A program made the position numbers and the translations under genes. Positions 15,748 through 21,641 of a DNA stretch of 21,652 bases are shown in pieces. Source of the stretch: a virus; IMG/VR virus record IMGVR_UViG_3300032093_000972, positions 1 through 21,652 of that record; one strand, given 5' to 3'. The notes beneath the pieces are model-generated. The model made no database searches. It was not told the origin of the DNA and saw nothing but the letters and a program-made list of their open reading frames with translations. Each line of letters starts with the position of its first letter. Position 1 is the stretch's first letter.

Positions 15748-15985
15748 GTACTTAGTAAAGGGTGCTAATGCTCGTAGAGATGTAATCCGACTAAACAAAT
15801 TGGTTAAGGCTGATTCAATAATAATTAACTACCAAGATTCAGTGATTGAACGTCTTGAAATAAAGACAGATTCGTTATCCGTTGAAATTCAAAATCGTAA
15901 TAATACTATTTTATTGCAAAGAGATGTCATAAAAGGAGTAGGAATGTGGGCAATATTGGTTACTCTTATGGCAATATTTTTATGA
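15650..15985 (+). CDS. Candidate inner-membrane spanin: signal peptide, coiled-coil, C-terminal anchor
   Basis: This 111-residue protein has a hydrophobic N-terminus (RYILILLLVIPSVLNG), a predicted periplasmic part with heptad-like spacing (RRDVIRLNKLVKADSIIINY, SVIERLEIKTDSLSVEIQNR) and a C-terminal hydrophobic segment MWAILVTLMAIFL at the very end. It would sit in the inner membrane with a coiled-coil in the periplasm, the usual build of an Rz-type spanin. The Cys at residue 25 is not preceded by a lipobox. It overlaps the lipoprotein-like ORF before it by 98 nt and the metallophosphoesterase start as ATGA (15982-15985). Two-component spanins are known to overlap in this way; this assignment is inference. 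Confidence 0.5.
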   Translation: MTRYILILLLVIPSVLNGQLICIDTSIVSNANKYLVKGANARRDVIRLNKLVKADSIIINYQDSVIERLEIKTDSLSVEIQNRNNTILLQRDVIKGVGMWAILVTLMAIFL

Positions 15986-16968
15986 AACACATAATCAAAT
16001 CCTACTTGGAGAAGTATCCCGACGCTCCAAATCGCACATTAGCGAAATTAATCTTAGAAGAAAACCCACAATTTAAATCTATCGAACAAGTCAGGGAGAA
16101 AATTCGGTATTACAAGGGGGCAATTGGTGAGAGGAGATTAGGTCATTTAGCAGACCATACGTTCGTGACTAAAAAATCTACCATTAAAGAAGGCTTAGAA
16201 AAATTAAAGGTATTCTCCCATAATAAAGAAATGGTTAACGTCCATTTAAACGAGGGACGCTATCTAATCCTATCCGACATCCACATTCCCTACCACGATA
16301 TGGAGGCTTTATCTACTGCGTTAGAATGGGGATTAAACAACGATGTAGATTGTATCATTCTAAACGGAGATATTATGGACTGCTATCCAGTTTCATCGTT
16401 TATCAAAGAGGTAGGTATGCCGTCGCTAAGAGAGGAGATTGAAATGACTAAGACATTTTTCGCCTACTTGCGTGAACTATTCCCCATTATACCGATATAT
16501 TACAAGTTAGGTAACCACGAGGAAAGAGTTAGAAACTACTTATTGCGTAATGCTAAAGAGTTTAGCGATGTTGACAATTTGAAGTTTGAAAACCTATTAG
16601 GATTGAGCGAGTTTAAAATCAACTTGGTTAATCGTGAAATAATTAAGTTAGGCAAATTGAACGTATTGCACGGACACGAAATGGGAGAGAGTGTATTCTC
16701 ACCCGTTAACCCTGCACGTGGTATGTTTTTAAAGGCTAAATCGTCAACAATCTTTGGACACAACCACACAACAAGTCACCACTCAGAAAACAATATTAAT
16801 GGTGAGGCAACGGGTGTTTGGTCAATGGGATGTTTATGCACATTATCGCCAGATTACAGACCATACGCTTATACCAAGTGGAATTTAGGTTTTGCAGCGG
16901 TTGACGTTAAACAAGATGGTAACTTCATCGTTAAGAATTTTAAAATATTAAACGGAGAAATCTACTAA
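15982..16968 (+). CDS. Calcineurin-type metallophosphoesterase with N-terminal helical domain
   Basis: The start is ATG at 15982 (ATGA overlap), giving 328 residues. The metal-binding motifs of the family are all present: LSDIH (D99, H101), NGDIMD (D130, D133), LGNHEER (N178, H179), HGHEMG (H230, H232) and GHNH (H260, H262). It should be a two-metal phosphohydrolase, substrate unknown (nucleotide, phosphoprotein or nucleic acid). The first ~50 residues (IKSYLEKYPDAPNRTLAKLI, QVREKIRYYKGAIGERR) look like a small helical, possibly DNA-binding domain that Bacteroidota phage members often share. It lies among structural and lysis genes, not replication genes. No signal peptide. Confidence 0.88.
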   Translation: MKHIIKSYLEKYPDAPNRTLAKLILEENPQFKSIEQVREKIRYYKGAIGERRLGHLADHTFVTKKSTIKEGLEKLKVFSHNKEMVNVHLNEGRYLILSDIHIPYHDMEALSTALEWGLNNDVDCIILNGDIMDCYPVSSFIKEVGMPSLREEIEMTKTFFAYLRELFPIIPIYYKLGNHEERVRNYLLRNAKEFSDVDNLKFENLLGLSEFKINLVNREIIKLGKLNVLHGHEMGESVFSPVNPARGMFLKAKSSTIFGHNHTTSHHSENNINGEATGVWSMGCLCTLSPDYRPYAYTKWNLGFAAVDVKQDGNFIVKNFKILNGEIY

Positions 16969-17198
16969 TGAGAATCTTAAAAGTTGAAATCGTACACCAA
17001 GAGCAACAAGATTCGATTTACAAGGAAGTTGGCTTAGGTGCGGATATTGTCGAAGTCTTAGAGGATGGATATATCAATTTAGACGATGTTTCGGGAGCAA
17101 TTGCCAACTATGACTATACTAATGTTCTTTTTAAAGGCGGTCAAATGCTACTAATTACGATGGATATTAATAGATTTGTAGCAGAATGGATATCGTAA
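16968..17198 (+). CDS. Uncharacterised small protein
   Basis: This 76-residue acidic protein starts with TAATG overlap at the metallophosphoesterase stop. It begins MRILKVEIVHQEQQDSIYKE and has a GYINLDDVSGAIANYDYTNV middle and a GGQMLLITMDI strand near the end. No membrane segment, signal peptide or recognised motif is present. It overlaps the DUF3310 gene by 13 nt. No function can be assigned. Confidence 0.5.
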   Translation: MRILKVEIVHQEQQDSIYKEVGLGADIVEVLEDGYINLDDVSGAIANYDYTNVLFKGGQMLLITMDINRFVAEWIS

Positions 17199-17431
17199 AC
17201 AAACCAAGCCACTACAACAAAGGCGAAATTGAGGCAATGGATGCAATCTTAACCGCAGTAAAAGGACTACCACCAGAAGAAGCGTACACAATTGGAAATG
17301 TAATTAAGTACGTTTGGAGGTACGATATGAAAGGCGGTAAAACTGATTTACTTAAAGCCTCTTACTATTTAAATAAAACAATGGAACTCTATGAAAAGCG
17401 TTCAAACATTTCTAAACCAACGGGGCTTTAA
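17186..17431 (+). CDS. DUF3310 (SaV-like) protein
   Basis: This 81-residue protein matches the phage family DUF3310. It has NKPSHYNKGEIEAMDAIL near the start, GNVIKYVWRYDMKGGKTDLL in the middle and KASYYLNKTMELYE near the end. The family is common in phages and has sometimes been named a nucleotide kinase, but no kinase P-loop is visible here and its role is not settled. It overlaps the upstream small gene by 13 nt and the endolysin gene by 41 nt (17391-17431). The unusually long second overlap is supported by the endolysin's N-terminal domain needing that start. Confidence 0.85.
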   Translation: MDIVNKPSHYNKGEIEAMDAILTAVKGLPPEEAYTIGNVIKYVWRYDMKGGKTDLLKASYYLNKTMELYEKRSNISKPTGL

Positions 17432-18011
17432 TCTAAAAGTTGACGGAGTAATCGGTCAAAAGACCTTAGACGCTGCGAATCAGTGGGTGCAGAACTATTT
17501 TTCTGTTAAGCGTTGGATATGGACTCCGAAGAGTTTAGTATTTGTTCGTACAGACGATAAACTCACCAATACATTTGATGACTTTTTATTGGTAATTGTC
17601 AACGAGCGTGTAGTATCAATCGTGCCATGTTCAACCACCGCAGGTAAATTCTATGTACAAAACCCAATAACACACGGAGGAGTTACCGGAACGGCAATCG
17701 CAATACCTGCACAATACTTGTGGACACATCAATTTATTACTTCATCAAATTGGAAATCTCTTTGGTTAGGTATGCCCTATTTCAAACAAGTTAAAGCGAT
17801 AGATATTTACCGAGACGGCAACAAGGACGGAGTAATCGATAAAACTAAAACCCAACACGGACTATTTGGCATTAATTTCCATAGAGCAGGTGCAGGAAGT
17901 TTAGTTGACCGATGGAGTGCAGGTTGTCAAGTTGTACCCGATGGTTATTGGAAAGAGGTAATAAAATATTTTACAAGTGGTGAACTAATACACTTTAATC
18001 TCATTGGCTAA
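17391..18011 (+). CDS. Endolysin: peptidoglycan-binding domain plus L,D-transpeptidase-like catalytic domain
   Basis: This 206-residue protein has an N-terminal peptidoglycan-binding module (residues 1-36: VQTFLNQRGF, DGVIGQKTLDAANQWV). The second half ends in GLFGINFHRAGAGSLVDRWSAGCQ, where H164, S176 and C179 fit the His ... Ser-x-Gly-Cys motif of L,D-transpeptidase/YkuD-like enzymes. The likely role is cell-wall cleavage or remodelling at lysis, acting on the peptide cross-links. There is no signal peptide, so a holin would be needed; membrane-protein candidates lie at 12156 and 12436. The start at 17391 overlaps the DUF3310 gene by 41 nt but is required for the peptidoglycan-binding fold. 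It could instead be a virion-associated wall enzyme. Confidence 0.75.
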   Translation: MKSVQTFLNQRGFNLKVDGVIGQKTLDAANQWVQNYFSVKRWIWTPKSLVFVRTDDKLTNTFDDFLLVIVNERVVSIVPCSTTAGKFYVQNPITHGGVTGTAIAIPAQYLWTHQFITSSNWKSLWLGMPYFKQVKAIDIYRDGNKDGVIDKTKTQHGLFGINFHRAGAGSLVDRWSAGCQVVPDGYWKEVIKYFTSGELIHFNLIG

Positions 18012-18543
18012 GACTATCAACATAGATGAGTTAATAAATCGCTTAGGAGAGGATAAAACACTCTTCACGGAAGAATCATCCCTATTACAACAGATAATCG
18101 CTGATTGGTCAAATAAAGCGGTAAATCTGATGCGTAAGGAGTTGGACAATAAGAACGCCAACGCTTCATCATCATTAAAACAGTCTATACAACCAGGTGA
18201 GATAACACAAACTCCTACTTCGTTATTGATTACGTTCTTAATGGAGGACTATTGGGAACAAGTAGAGTTCGGACGTAAACCAACTAAAAGCGGTCACAAA
18301 GAGGGTACTCCATATCTATGGCAATCTATCAAAGAGTGGATGTCATTTAAAGGTATCAAACCAAACAAAGGAGTTTCATACGATACATTGGCACGTGCAA
18401 TCGCTCGTAAAATCCACAGACGTGGTTATAAAGGCAAACACTTTATCGAGGATTCATTCACGGAATCACTACAACAAGAACTTGCAAACGAATTAGCAAC
18501 CAAGTTAGGCGATATTATTTTCTCGATAGATATTAAAAAATAA
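18004..18543 (+). CDS. HK97 gp10-like tail completion protein
   Basis: This 179-residue protein starts at TTG 18004 and overlaps the endolysin stop by 8 nt. No ATG gives a sensible N-terminus, so TTG is the best start. The core follows the HK97 gp10/minor tail pattern: LTSSLKQ-like N-terminal helix (SSLKQSIQPGEITQTP), then DYWEQVEFGRKPTKSG, PYLWQSIKEWMSFKGIKPN, LARAIARKIHRRGYKGKHFI and DSFTESLQQELANEL. It would sit in the head-tail neck. Its usual partners (portal, adaptor, tail terminator) are 3-5 kb upstream, separated by spanin-like, phosphoesterase, DUF3310 and endolysin genes. It is the last gene of the late block before a promoter. Confidence 0.75.
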   Translation: MAKTINIDELINRLGEDKTLFTEESSLLQQIIADWSNKAVNLMRKELDNKNANASSSLKQSIQPGEITQTPTSLLITFLMEDYWEQVEFGRKPTKSGHKEGTPYLWQSIKEWMSFKGIKPNKGVSYDTLARAIARKIHRRGYKGKHFIEDSFTESLQQELANELATKLGDIIFSIDIKK

Positions 18544-18544
18544 A

Positions 18545-18576
18545 TTTGCATAATTGAAAGTTTTAGTTTACCTTTG
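18545..18576 (+). promoter_or_regulatory. Bacteroidota-type promoter, nearly leaderless
   Basis: A -33 element TTTG lies at 18545-18548 and a -7 element TACCTTTG at 18569-18576 (consensus TAnnTTTG), separated by 20 nt. The ATG of the helix-turn-helix gene at 18585 is only 8 nt beyond the -7 element, so transcription probably starts at or within a few bases of the start codon. TGAAAG (18555-18560) and CTTTCA (18577-18582) form an inverted repeat across the -7 region, a possible operator. Confidence 0.8.
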
Positions 18577-18584
18577 CTTTCACT

Positions 18585-18791
18585 ATGACAATAGAACAAA
18601 TCAGAGAAGAAATCCTTAAAAAGCGTTATCACGGCATTTATAAGGACATCCAACACAGAACAGGGTTGAGTTTACCAACCATTCGTAGGTACTTTCACGG
18701 AGATATCTACCAAAAAAACGCTAAAACAGTATTATCAACGGCTTACAAATTAATTAAGGAAAATGAAGTGGGTAGCAGTTTTGGAGAATGA
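18585..18791 (+). CDS. Small helix-turn-helix DNA-binding protein
   Basis: This 68-residue protein has the pattern IYKDIQHRTGLSLPTIRRYF (residues 18-37), a helix-turn-helix in which TGLS is the turn and LPTIRRYF the recognition helix, with basic residues on both sides (ILKKRYHG). A phage regulator is the natural reading, perhaps controlling the promoter directly upstream. The ATG lies 8 nt after the -7 element, so the message is leaderless or nearly so and would be read without a Shine-Dalgarno site. It overlaps the next gene by 29 nt (18763-18791). It is the first gene of the recombination/early block. The target is unknown. Confidence 0.72.
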   Translation: MTIEQIREEILKKRYHGIYKDIQHRTGLSLPTIRRYFHGDIYQKNAKTVLSTAYKLIKENEVGSSFGE

Positions 18792-19041
18792 CATAGTATT
18801 AGACTATCACTCCGTACAATATTACTTCCGTAAATCCGATGTAGAGTTCTATCTCGTTGGATTAGAAGATTCATTAGTTAACCAATATTACAAATCTACC
18901 GCAATACCTTTCGAGGATTGCATAGACTTTGAAAATTGGTTTGACTTTGAGCAGTTTCAAAAAGACCATCACGATGCTTTTATGTGTCACATTTATCTTG
19001 GATGGATTTCAGGCAAATTAAAACATTACAACTATGAATAA
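18763..19041 (+). CDS. Uncharacterised acidic protein in the recombination block
   Basis: This 92-residue protein begins KWVAVLENDIVLDYHSVQYY, has an aromatic and acidic middle (FEDCIDFENWFDFEQFQKDH) and ends GWISGKLKHYNYE. No membrane segment or known motif is seen. It starts 29 nt before the helix-turn-helix gene stops and overlaps the ERF gene by 8 nt, so it is translated in a tight unit with them. The high Asp/Glu and Tyr/Phe content could mimic DNA, but this is only a composition-based thought. Confidence 0.55.
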   Translation: MKWVAVLENDIVLDYHSVQYYFRKSDVEFYLVGLEDSLVNQYYKSTAIPFEDCIDFENWFDFEQFQKDHHDAFMCHIYLGWISGKLKHYNYE

Positions 19042-19594
19042 ATCAGAGTCAATTGCGAATCTTGCAGCGGCATTGTGCAAGTTCCAAGCCAACATCGGAA
19101 AGGTTAAAAAGGAAGCAACCAATCCGTTTTTTAAATCTAAGTATGCGTCATTGGCGAACATATTAGACGTTATCCAAAAACCATTAGCGGATGCAGGGTT
19201 GTCGTTCTGTCAATTACCCGATGCAGACTGCTTAACAACCATTCTAATGCACGATAGCGGAGAGTGGATAGAGGCTACCTATTGTATGCCAGTGGTGAAA
19301 ACTAACGACCCTCAAGCAATGGGTTCTGCTATTACCTACGCTCGTAGATATGCACTTGGTTCTATTCTTGGATTGAATATTGATGAGGATGATGACGGAG
19401 AGAAAGCGATGCAGAGAAATAAGGTAGAAGTAAAGGCACAAGATAAACCACAAGAGAAACCATTCATAAATCCTGCGATGGTTCAATGGGAGAAAGCCGT
19501 TGAGCATATTAAAGGAGGTGGAGCGATTGAGGATATACTGAAGAAGTATCAACTCAAGCCCGAACACTTGACGATTTTAAAGGCAGTTAAATGA
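19034..19594 (+). CDS. erf: ERF-family single-strand annealing protein
   Basis: This 186-residue protein anneals complementary single strands in phage recombination. It carries the ERF family signature GSAITYARRYALGSILGL (residues 97-114) followed by an acidic DEDDDG, with the N-terminal half FQANIGKVKKEATNPFF ... YASLANILDVIQKPLADAGL typical of the family. The C-terminal ~60 residues (from VEVKAQDKPQEKP) are a linker and a small helical tail. It lies upstream of a YqaJ-type exonuclease (19989), the usual two-part recombination unit, with two small genes between them. Confidence 0.92.
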   Translation: MNKSESIANLAAALCKFQANIGKVKKEATNPFFKSKYASLANILDVIQKPLADAGLSFCQLPDADCLTTILMHDSGEWIEATYCMPVVKTNDPQAMGSAITYARRYALGSILGLNIDEDDDGEKAMQRNKVEVKAQDKPQEKPFINPAMVQWEKAVEHIKGGGAIEDILKKYQLKPEHLTILKAVK

Positions 19595-19607
19595 ATGGTA
19601 GAATATT

Positions 19608-19829
19608 ATGAGCAACAATAAACAAAGTAGCATAATGTGGCTATATGAAAAAATGTTTGTTCATCGTGGACATATAACGATTGAGGAATTTGAACAAGCC
19701 AAAGAAATGGAAAAAGAACAAATGACTAAAGCGTGGAAAGCAGGGGATGGGCAACACGATAAAGTTGCAGATAAAAAAGCAGAACAATACTACAACGAAA
19801 CATTTGGAGGTAACAATGAGAACAATTAA
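19608..19829 (+). CDS. Small uncharacterised protein common next to recombination genes
   Basis: This 73-residue, strongly helical protein begins IMWLYEKMF and has IEEFEQAKEMEKEQMTKAWK, then EQYYNETFGGNNENN at the end. I recall the EQAKEMEKEQ...EQYYNETF pattern from many small Bacteroidota phage proteins without an assigned role. The gene starts 13 nt after ERF. The end of the gene contains the GGAGG (19806-19810) that serves as ribosome binding site for the small membrane protein starting at 19816, so the two overlap by 14 nt. Confidence 0.65.
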   Translation: MSNNKQSSIMWLYEKMFVHRGHITIEEFEQAKEMEKEQMTKAWKAGDGQHDKVADKKAEQYYNETFGGNNENN

Positions 19830-19989
19830 AAATAAATTTATTCGATTATTGGTTGCGTTGATTATACCAAGTTTAGTAATCGCTTTTGGTTTTGTACTTA
19901 CCGAATATCCAATAATAGCAGGAATAACAATATGTATTTTATCACTTATTGTATTGACATATATTATTTATAAATTTTTAACACCATAA
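19816..19989 (+). CDS. Small two-helix membrane protein
   Basis: The preferred start is ATG at 19816, five bases after GGAGG, giving 57 residues. The longer frame from 19747 lies over the preceding gene and adds no plausible domain. The sequence has a basic start (RTIKNKFIRL), a first hydrophobic helix (residues 11-28) and a second (33-52) separated by TEYP, ending KFLTP. No function is evident. It sits between ERF-associated and exonuclease genes and could be a superinfection or host-envelope factor, but there is no direct support. It abuts the exonuclease start by a single base. Confidence 0.62.
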   Translation: MRTIKNKFIRLLVALIIPSLVIAFGFVLTEYPIIAGITICILSLIVLTYIIYKFLTP

Positions 19990-20618
19990 TGATTAGTACA
20001 AATTTAACAGAAGAAGCGTGGTTGCAATTACGGCAATCACGCTTTACAGGCAGCGAGATTTATAAACTAATGGGTAAGCCTCGTAACAAATCGGAATACC
20101 TCAGCGAAACCGCTAAATCCTATGTTTACGAAAAGGCAGGGGTTATCCTTACAGGCATTCAACCCGAAATCTTCGGACGTGCTTTAGAATGGGGTAAAAC
20201 TTACGAGCGTCAAGCCTTTGATACATTCGCAGCACAGGATTTTAAAGAGTACACATACTATGGTGGTGAAACTTTTACGTTCATAGAGTTTAACGAAATA
20301 AGCGGATTTTCTCCCGATGGATTAGGTGAAGATTCTATTATTGAAATTAAGTGTCCGTTCAATTCTGCGGTACACCTACGCAACGCCACAATTACGGATG
20401 CTGAAAGTTTAAAGGATAATCACCCCGAATATTACTGGCAAATGCAATTTGGGATGCTCTGCACTCAGACCGAATACGGAATCTTTGTTTCTTATGACCC
20501 TCGTATGCCCGAATCTCACCAACTATTTACCTCCGTTATTGAGTTGGAAGATATCAGAGAGGAAGTAGAAGAGAAACTATACCACGCAGGATTGATGTTA
20601 AATAGTATCATTCACTAA
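19989..20618 (+). CDS. YqaJ / lambda exonuclease-like recombination nuclease
   Basis: This 209-residue protein is a PD-(D/E)XK family 5'-3' exonuclease that makes single-stranded DNA for the ERF annealing protein. Family motifs in order: RFTGSEIYKLMG (18-29), EWGKTYE (67-73), the active-site SPDG (D110), IEIK (E119, K121) and YYWQMQFGM with Q151 and Q153. The length is typical for YqaJ proteins. It is the last gene of the unit that begins at 18585. The stop is followed by an intergenic region (20619-20700) with an inverted repeat and a promoter. Confidence 0.9.
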   Translation: MISTNLTEEAWLQLRQSRFTGSEIYKLMGKPRNKSEYLSETAKSYVYEKAGVILTGIQPEIFGRALEWGKTYERQAFDTFAAQDFKEYTYYGGETFTFIEFNEISGFSPDGLGEDSIIEIKCPFNSAVHLRNATITDAESLKDNHPEYYWQMQFGMLCTQTEYGIFVSYDPRMPESHQLFTSVIELEDIREEVEEKLYHAGLMLNSIIH

Positions 20619-20638
20619 GGAAATTGTCCGTTTACTAA

Positions 20639-20676
20639 AAAAGTGTAAGGATAGTGAAAATTATTCTTGCACTTTT
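20639..20676 (+). repeat. 11-bp inverted repeat around the promoter -33 region
   Basis: AAAAGTGTAAG (20639-20649) and CTTGCACTTTT (20666-20676) pair over 11 positions, one of them a G-T wobble, leaving a 16-nt loop. It lies 20 nt after the exonuclease stop. The right arm contains the TTG (20667-20669) of the following promoter, so it could be an operator. It could also be a weak terminator, with four T at the end. Confidence 0.5.
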
Positions 20677-20696
20677 GAAAGTTATATCTATCTTTG
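20667..20696 (+). promoter_or_regulatory. Bacteroidota-type promoter, leaderless
   Basis: TTG at 20667-20669 serves as -33 and TATCTTTG at 20689-20696 as -7 (consensus TAnnTTTG), 19 nt apart. The ATG at 20701 is four bases after the -7 element, so the mRNA start should be at the ATG itself. TTGAAAGTT (20675-20683) lies ~5 nt before the -7 element and occurs in the same place in the promoter at 18545. Confidence 0.8.
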
Positions 20697-20700
20697 AATC

Positions 20701-20928
20701 ATGGAAACAACACTTAAACTATTATGCACAGAGCAGGAAGCTCATGCGTTGTTGGAATTACTACCAACGGATGAATTTATTAAAATGGTAAAGAACGATC
20801 CTGAATGGGGGTTTGCTGGGTCGGGTGAATTGTATGTGGTGTATATAAATAACCAATACAACTATTATTCCGCATCCCTATTATTTAGGTTGGGTATTGA
20901 TTTGGCTAAAAAGATTGCTAATAAGTAA
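20701..20928 (+). CDS. Uncharacterised small protein, leaderless gene
   Basis: This 75-residue protein has an acidic start (ETTLKLLCTEQEAHALLELL), GFAGSGELYVVYINNQYNYY in the middle and a helix FRLGIDLAKKIANK at the end. No signal peptide or known motif. The ATG is four bases downstream of a good TAnnTTTG element with no room for a Shine-Dalgarno site, so it is probably translated from a leaderless message. Its first codons also lack an upstream alternative. It is the first gene after the exonuclease and probably the head of a separate transcript of small genes. No function is assigned. Confidence 0.65.
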   Translation: METTLKLLCTEQEAHALLELLPTDEFIKMVKNDPEWGFAGSGELYVVYINNQYNYYSASLLFRLGIDLAKKIANK

Positions 20929-20938
20929 AATATTGATT

Positions 20939-21160
20939 ATGTTGCCAATAGAATTTTTAATACTATATCCTATGAGCCTCCCAGTTGCTTTTTTATTGAG
21001 CAAGTTATGGGCAAAGATTAGCCGCAAGAGATATGTAGATACGCCCGAAGCTACGCCATACGAGTTTGAAAAAGACAAACCCATAAAGAATTATAATCAG
21101 GTGATGAACCACATCTATAAAGAATCTAAACGAATGTACAGAGGGAAACTATTATCATGA
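20939..21160 (+). CDS. Small membrane-anchored protein
   Basis: The preferred start is ATG at 20939; a TTG start at 20897 lies inside the preceding gene. The 73-residue product begins MLPIEFLILYPMSLPVAFLL, giving one N-terminal membrane segment, followed by a basic stretch (KLWAKISRKRY) and a soluble tail rich in Lys, Asp and Asn. The positive residues after the segment suggest the tail lies in the cytoplasm. It overlaps the next gene by 4 nt (ATGA). No known family; the function is unknown. Confidence 0.55.
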   Translation: MLPIEFLILYPMSLPVAFLLSKLWAKISRKRYVDTPEATPYEFEKDKPIKNYNQVMNHIYKESKRMYRGKLLS

Positions 21161-21432
21161 AACTATACACAGAATTTGAAGTACGCAAGGCAATTGAATT
21201 GGCACAAGAATGTGAGCACGAATGTGGTGGAGTTTATTTTGACTATACTAAAAAGGAAATAATAGATGAACTAACCCCCATCGAACTACCAAGTGATGAG
21301 GAGATATGGGAAGAAGGTAAATTGGTATTTAGTGAAAAAGGTAAAACTATTTATACTCATTACAATACAGTTCCAAGCTGGAGTGATGGAGCAAAATGGA
21401 TGAGAGATAAAATACAAGGAGGTAACAAATGA
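21157..21432 (+). CDS. Tandem paralogue A, small acidic protein
   Basis: This 91-residue protein begins MKLYTEFEVRKAIELAQECE, has LTPIELPSDEEIW in the middle (residues ~39-51) and ends WMRDKIQGGNK. The same beginning, the TPIELPSDE block and the same KIQGGNK end occur in the next gene, so the two arose by duplication. The region in between differs (WSDGAKWMRDK here, FQFGAMWLKDK there). The pattern of a variable middle with a conserved W-x-x-x-K end is found in small phage proteins of unknown role. It starts ATGA after the membrane protein. Confidence 0.7.
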   Translation: MKLYTEFEVRKAIELAQECEHECGGVYFDYTKKEIIDELTPIELPSDEEIWEEGKLVFSEKGKTIYTHYNTVPSWSDGAKWMRDKIQGGNK

Positions 21433-21433
21433 A
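21407..21433 (+). repeat. Repeated junction (copy 1): gene end, Shine-Dalgarno and next start
   Basis: This stretch, and its copy at 21615-21641, are near-identical (one mismatch near the left end): AAAATACAAGGAGGTAACAA followed by ATGA. Each encodes the KIQGGNK end of one gene, a GGAGG ribosome binding site and the start codon of the next. ATGAAACTATACACAGAA is also repeated at 21157-21174 and 21429-21446. The unit probably spread by tandem duplication. Confidence 0.75.
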
Positions 21434-21641
21434 ACTATACACAGAAGAACAAGTAAAGGATATGTTAAATGGTTATGGTAACTTTGAGGATATCACCCCC
21501 ATCGAACTCCCAAGTGATGAAGATATATATAATGAAGCACAAAGCAAAAAAGACAACATAAAAAAACTACCATTCGATAGTGCTTCATTTCAATTTGGTG
21601 CAATGTGGTTAAAAGACAAAATACAAGGAGGTAACAAATGA
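21429..21641 (+). CDS. Tandem paralogue B, small acidic protein
   Basis: This 70-residue protein begins MKLYTEEQVKDMLNGYGNFE, has ITPIELPSDEDIYNEAQSKK and ends FQFGAMWLKDKIQGGNK. The first six residues and the last seven are identical to the preceding gene, and the TPIELPSDE block is conserved, but the middle is shorter and more diverged. It has a clear Shine-Dalgarno site, GGAGG at 21418-21422, six bases before ATG. The ATG overlaps the previous stop (ATGA). Confidence 0.7.
   Translation: MKLYTEEQVKDMLNGYGNFEDITPIELPSDEDIYNEAQSKKDNIKKLPFDSASFQFGAMWLKDKIQGGNK
21615..21641 (+). repeat. Repeated junction (copy 2)
   Basis: This is the second copy of the junction at 21407-21433, again with GGAGG (21627-21631) six bases before an ATG (21638). 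The third occurrence of GGAGGTAACAA is at 19806, before the membrane protein at 19816, but without the surrounding sequence. Confidence 0.75.
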
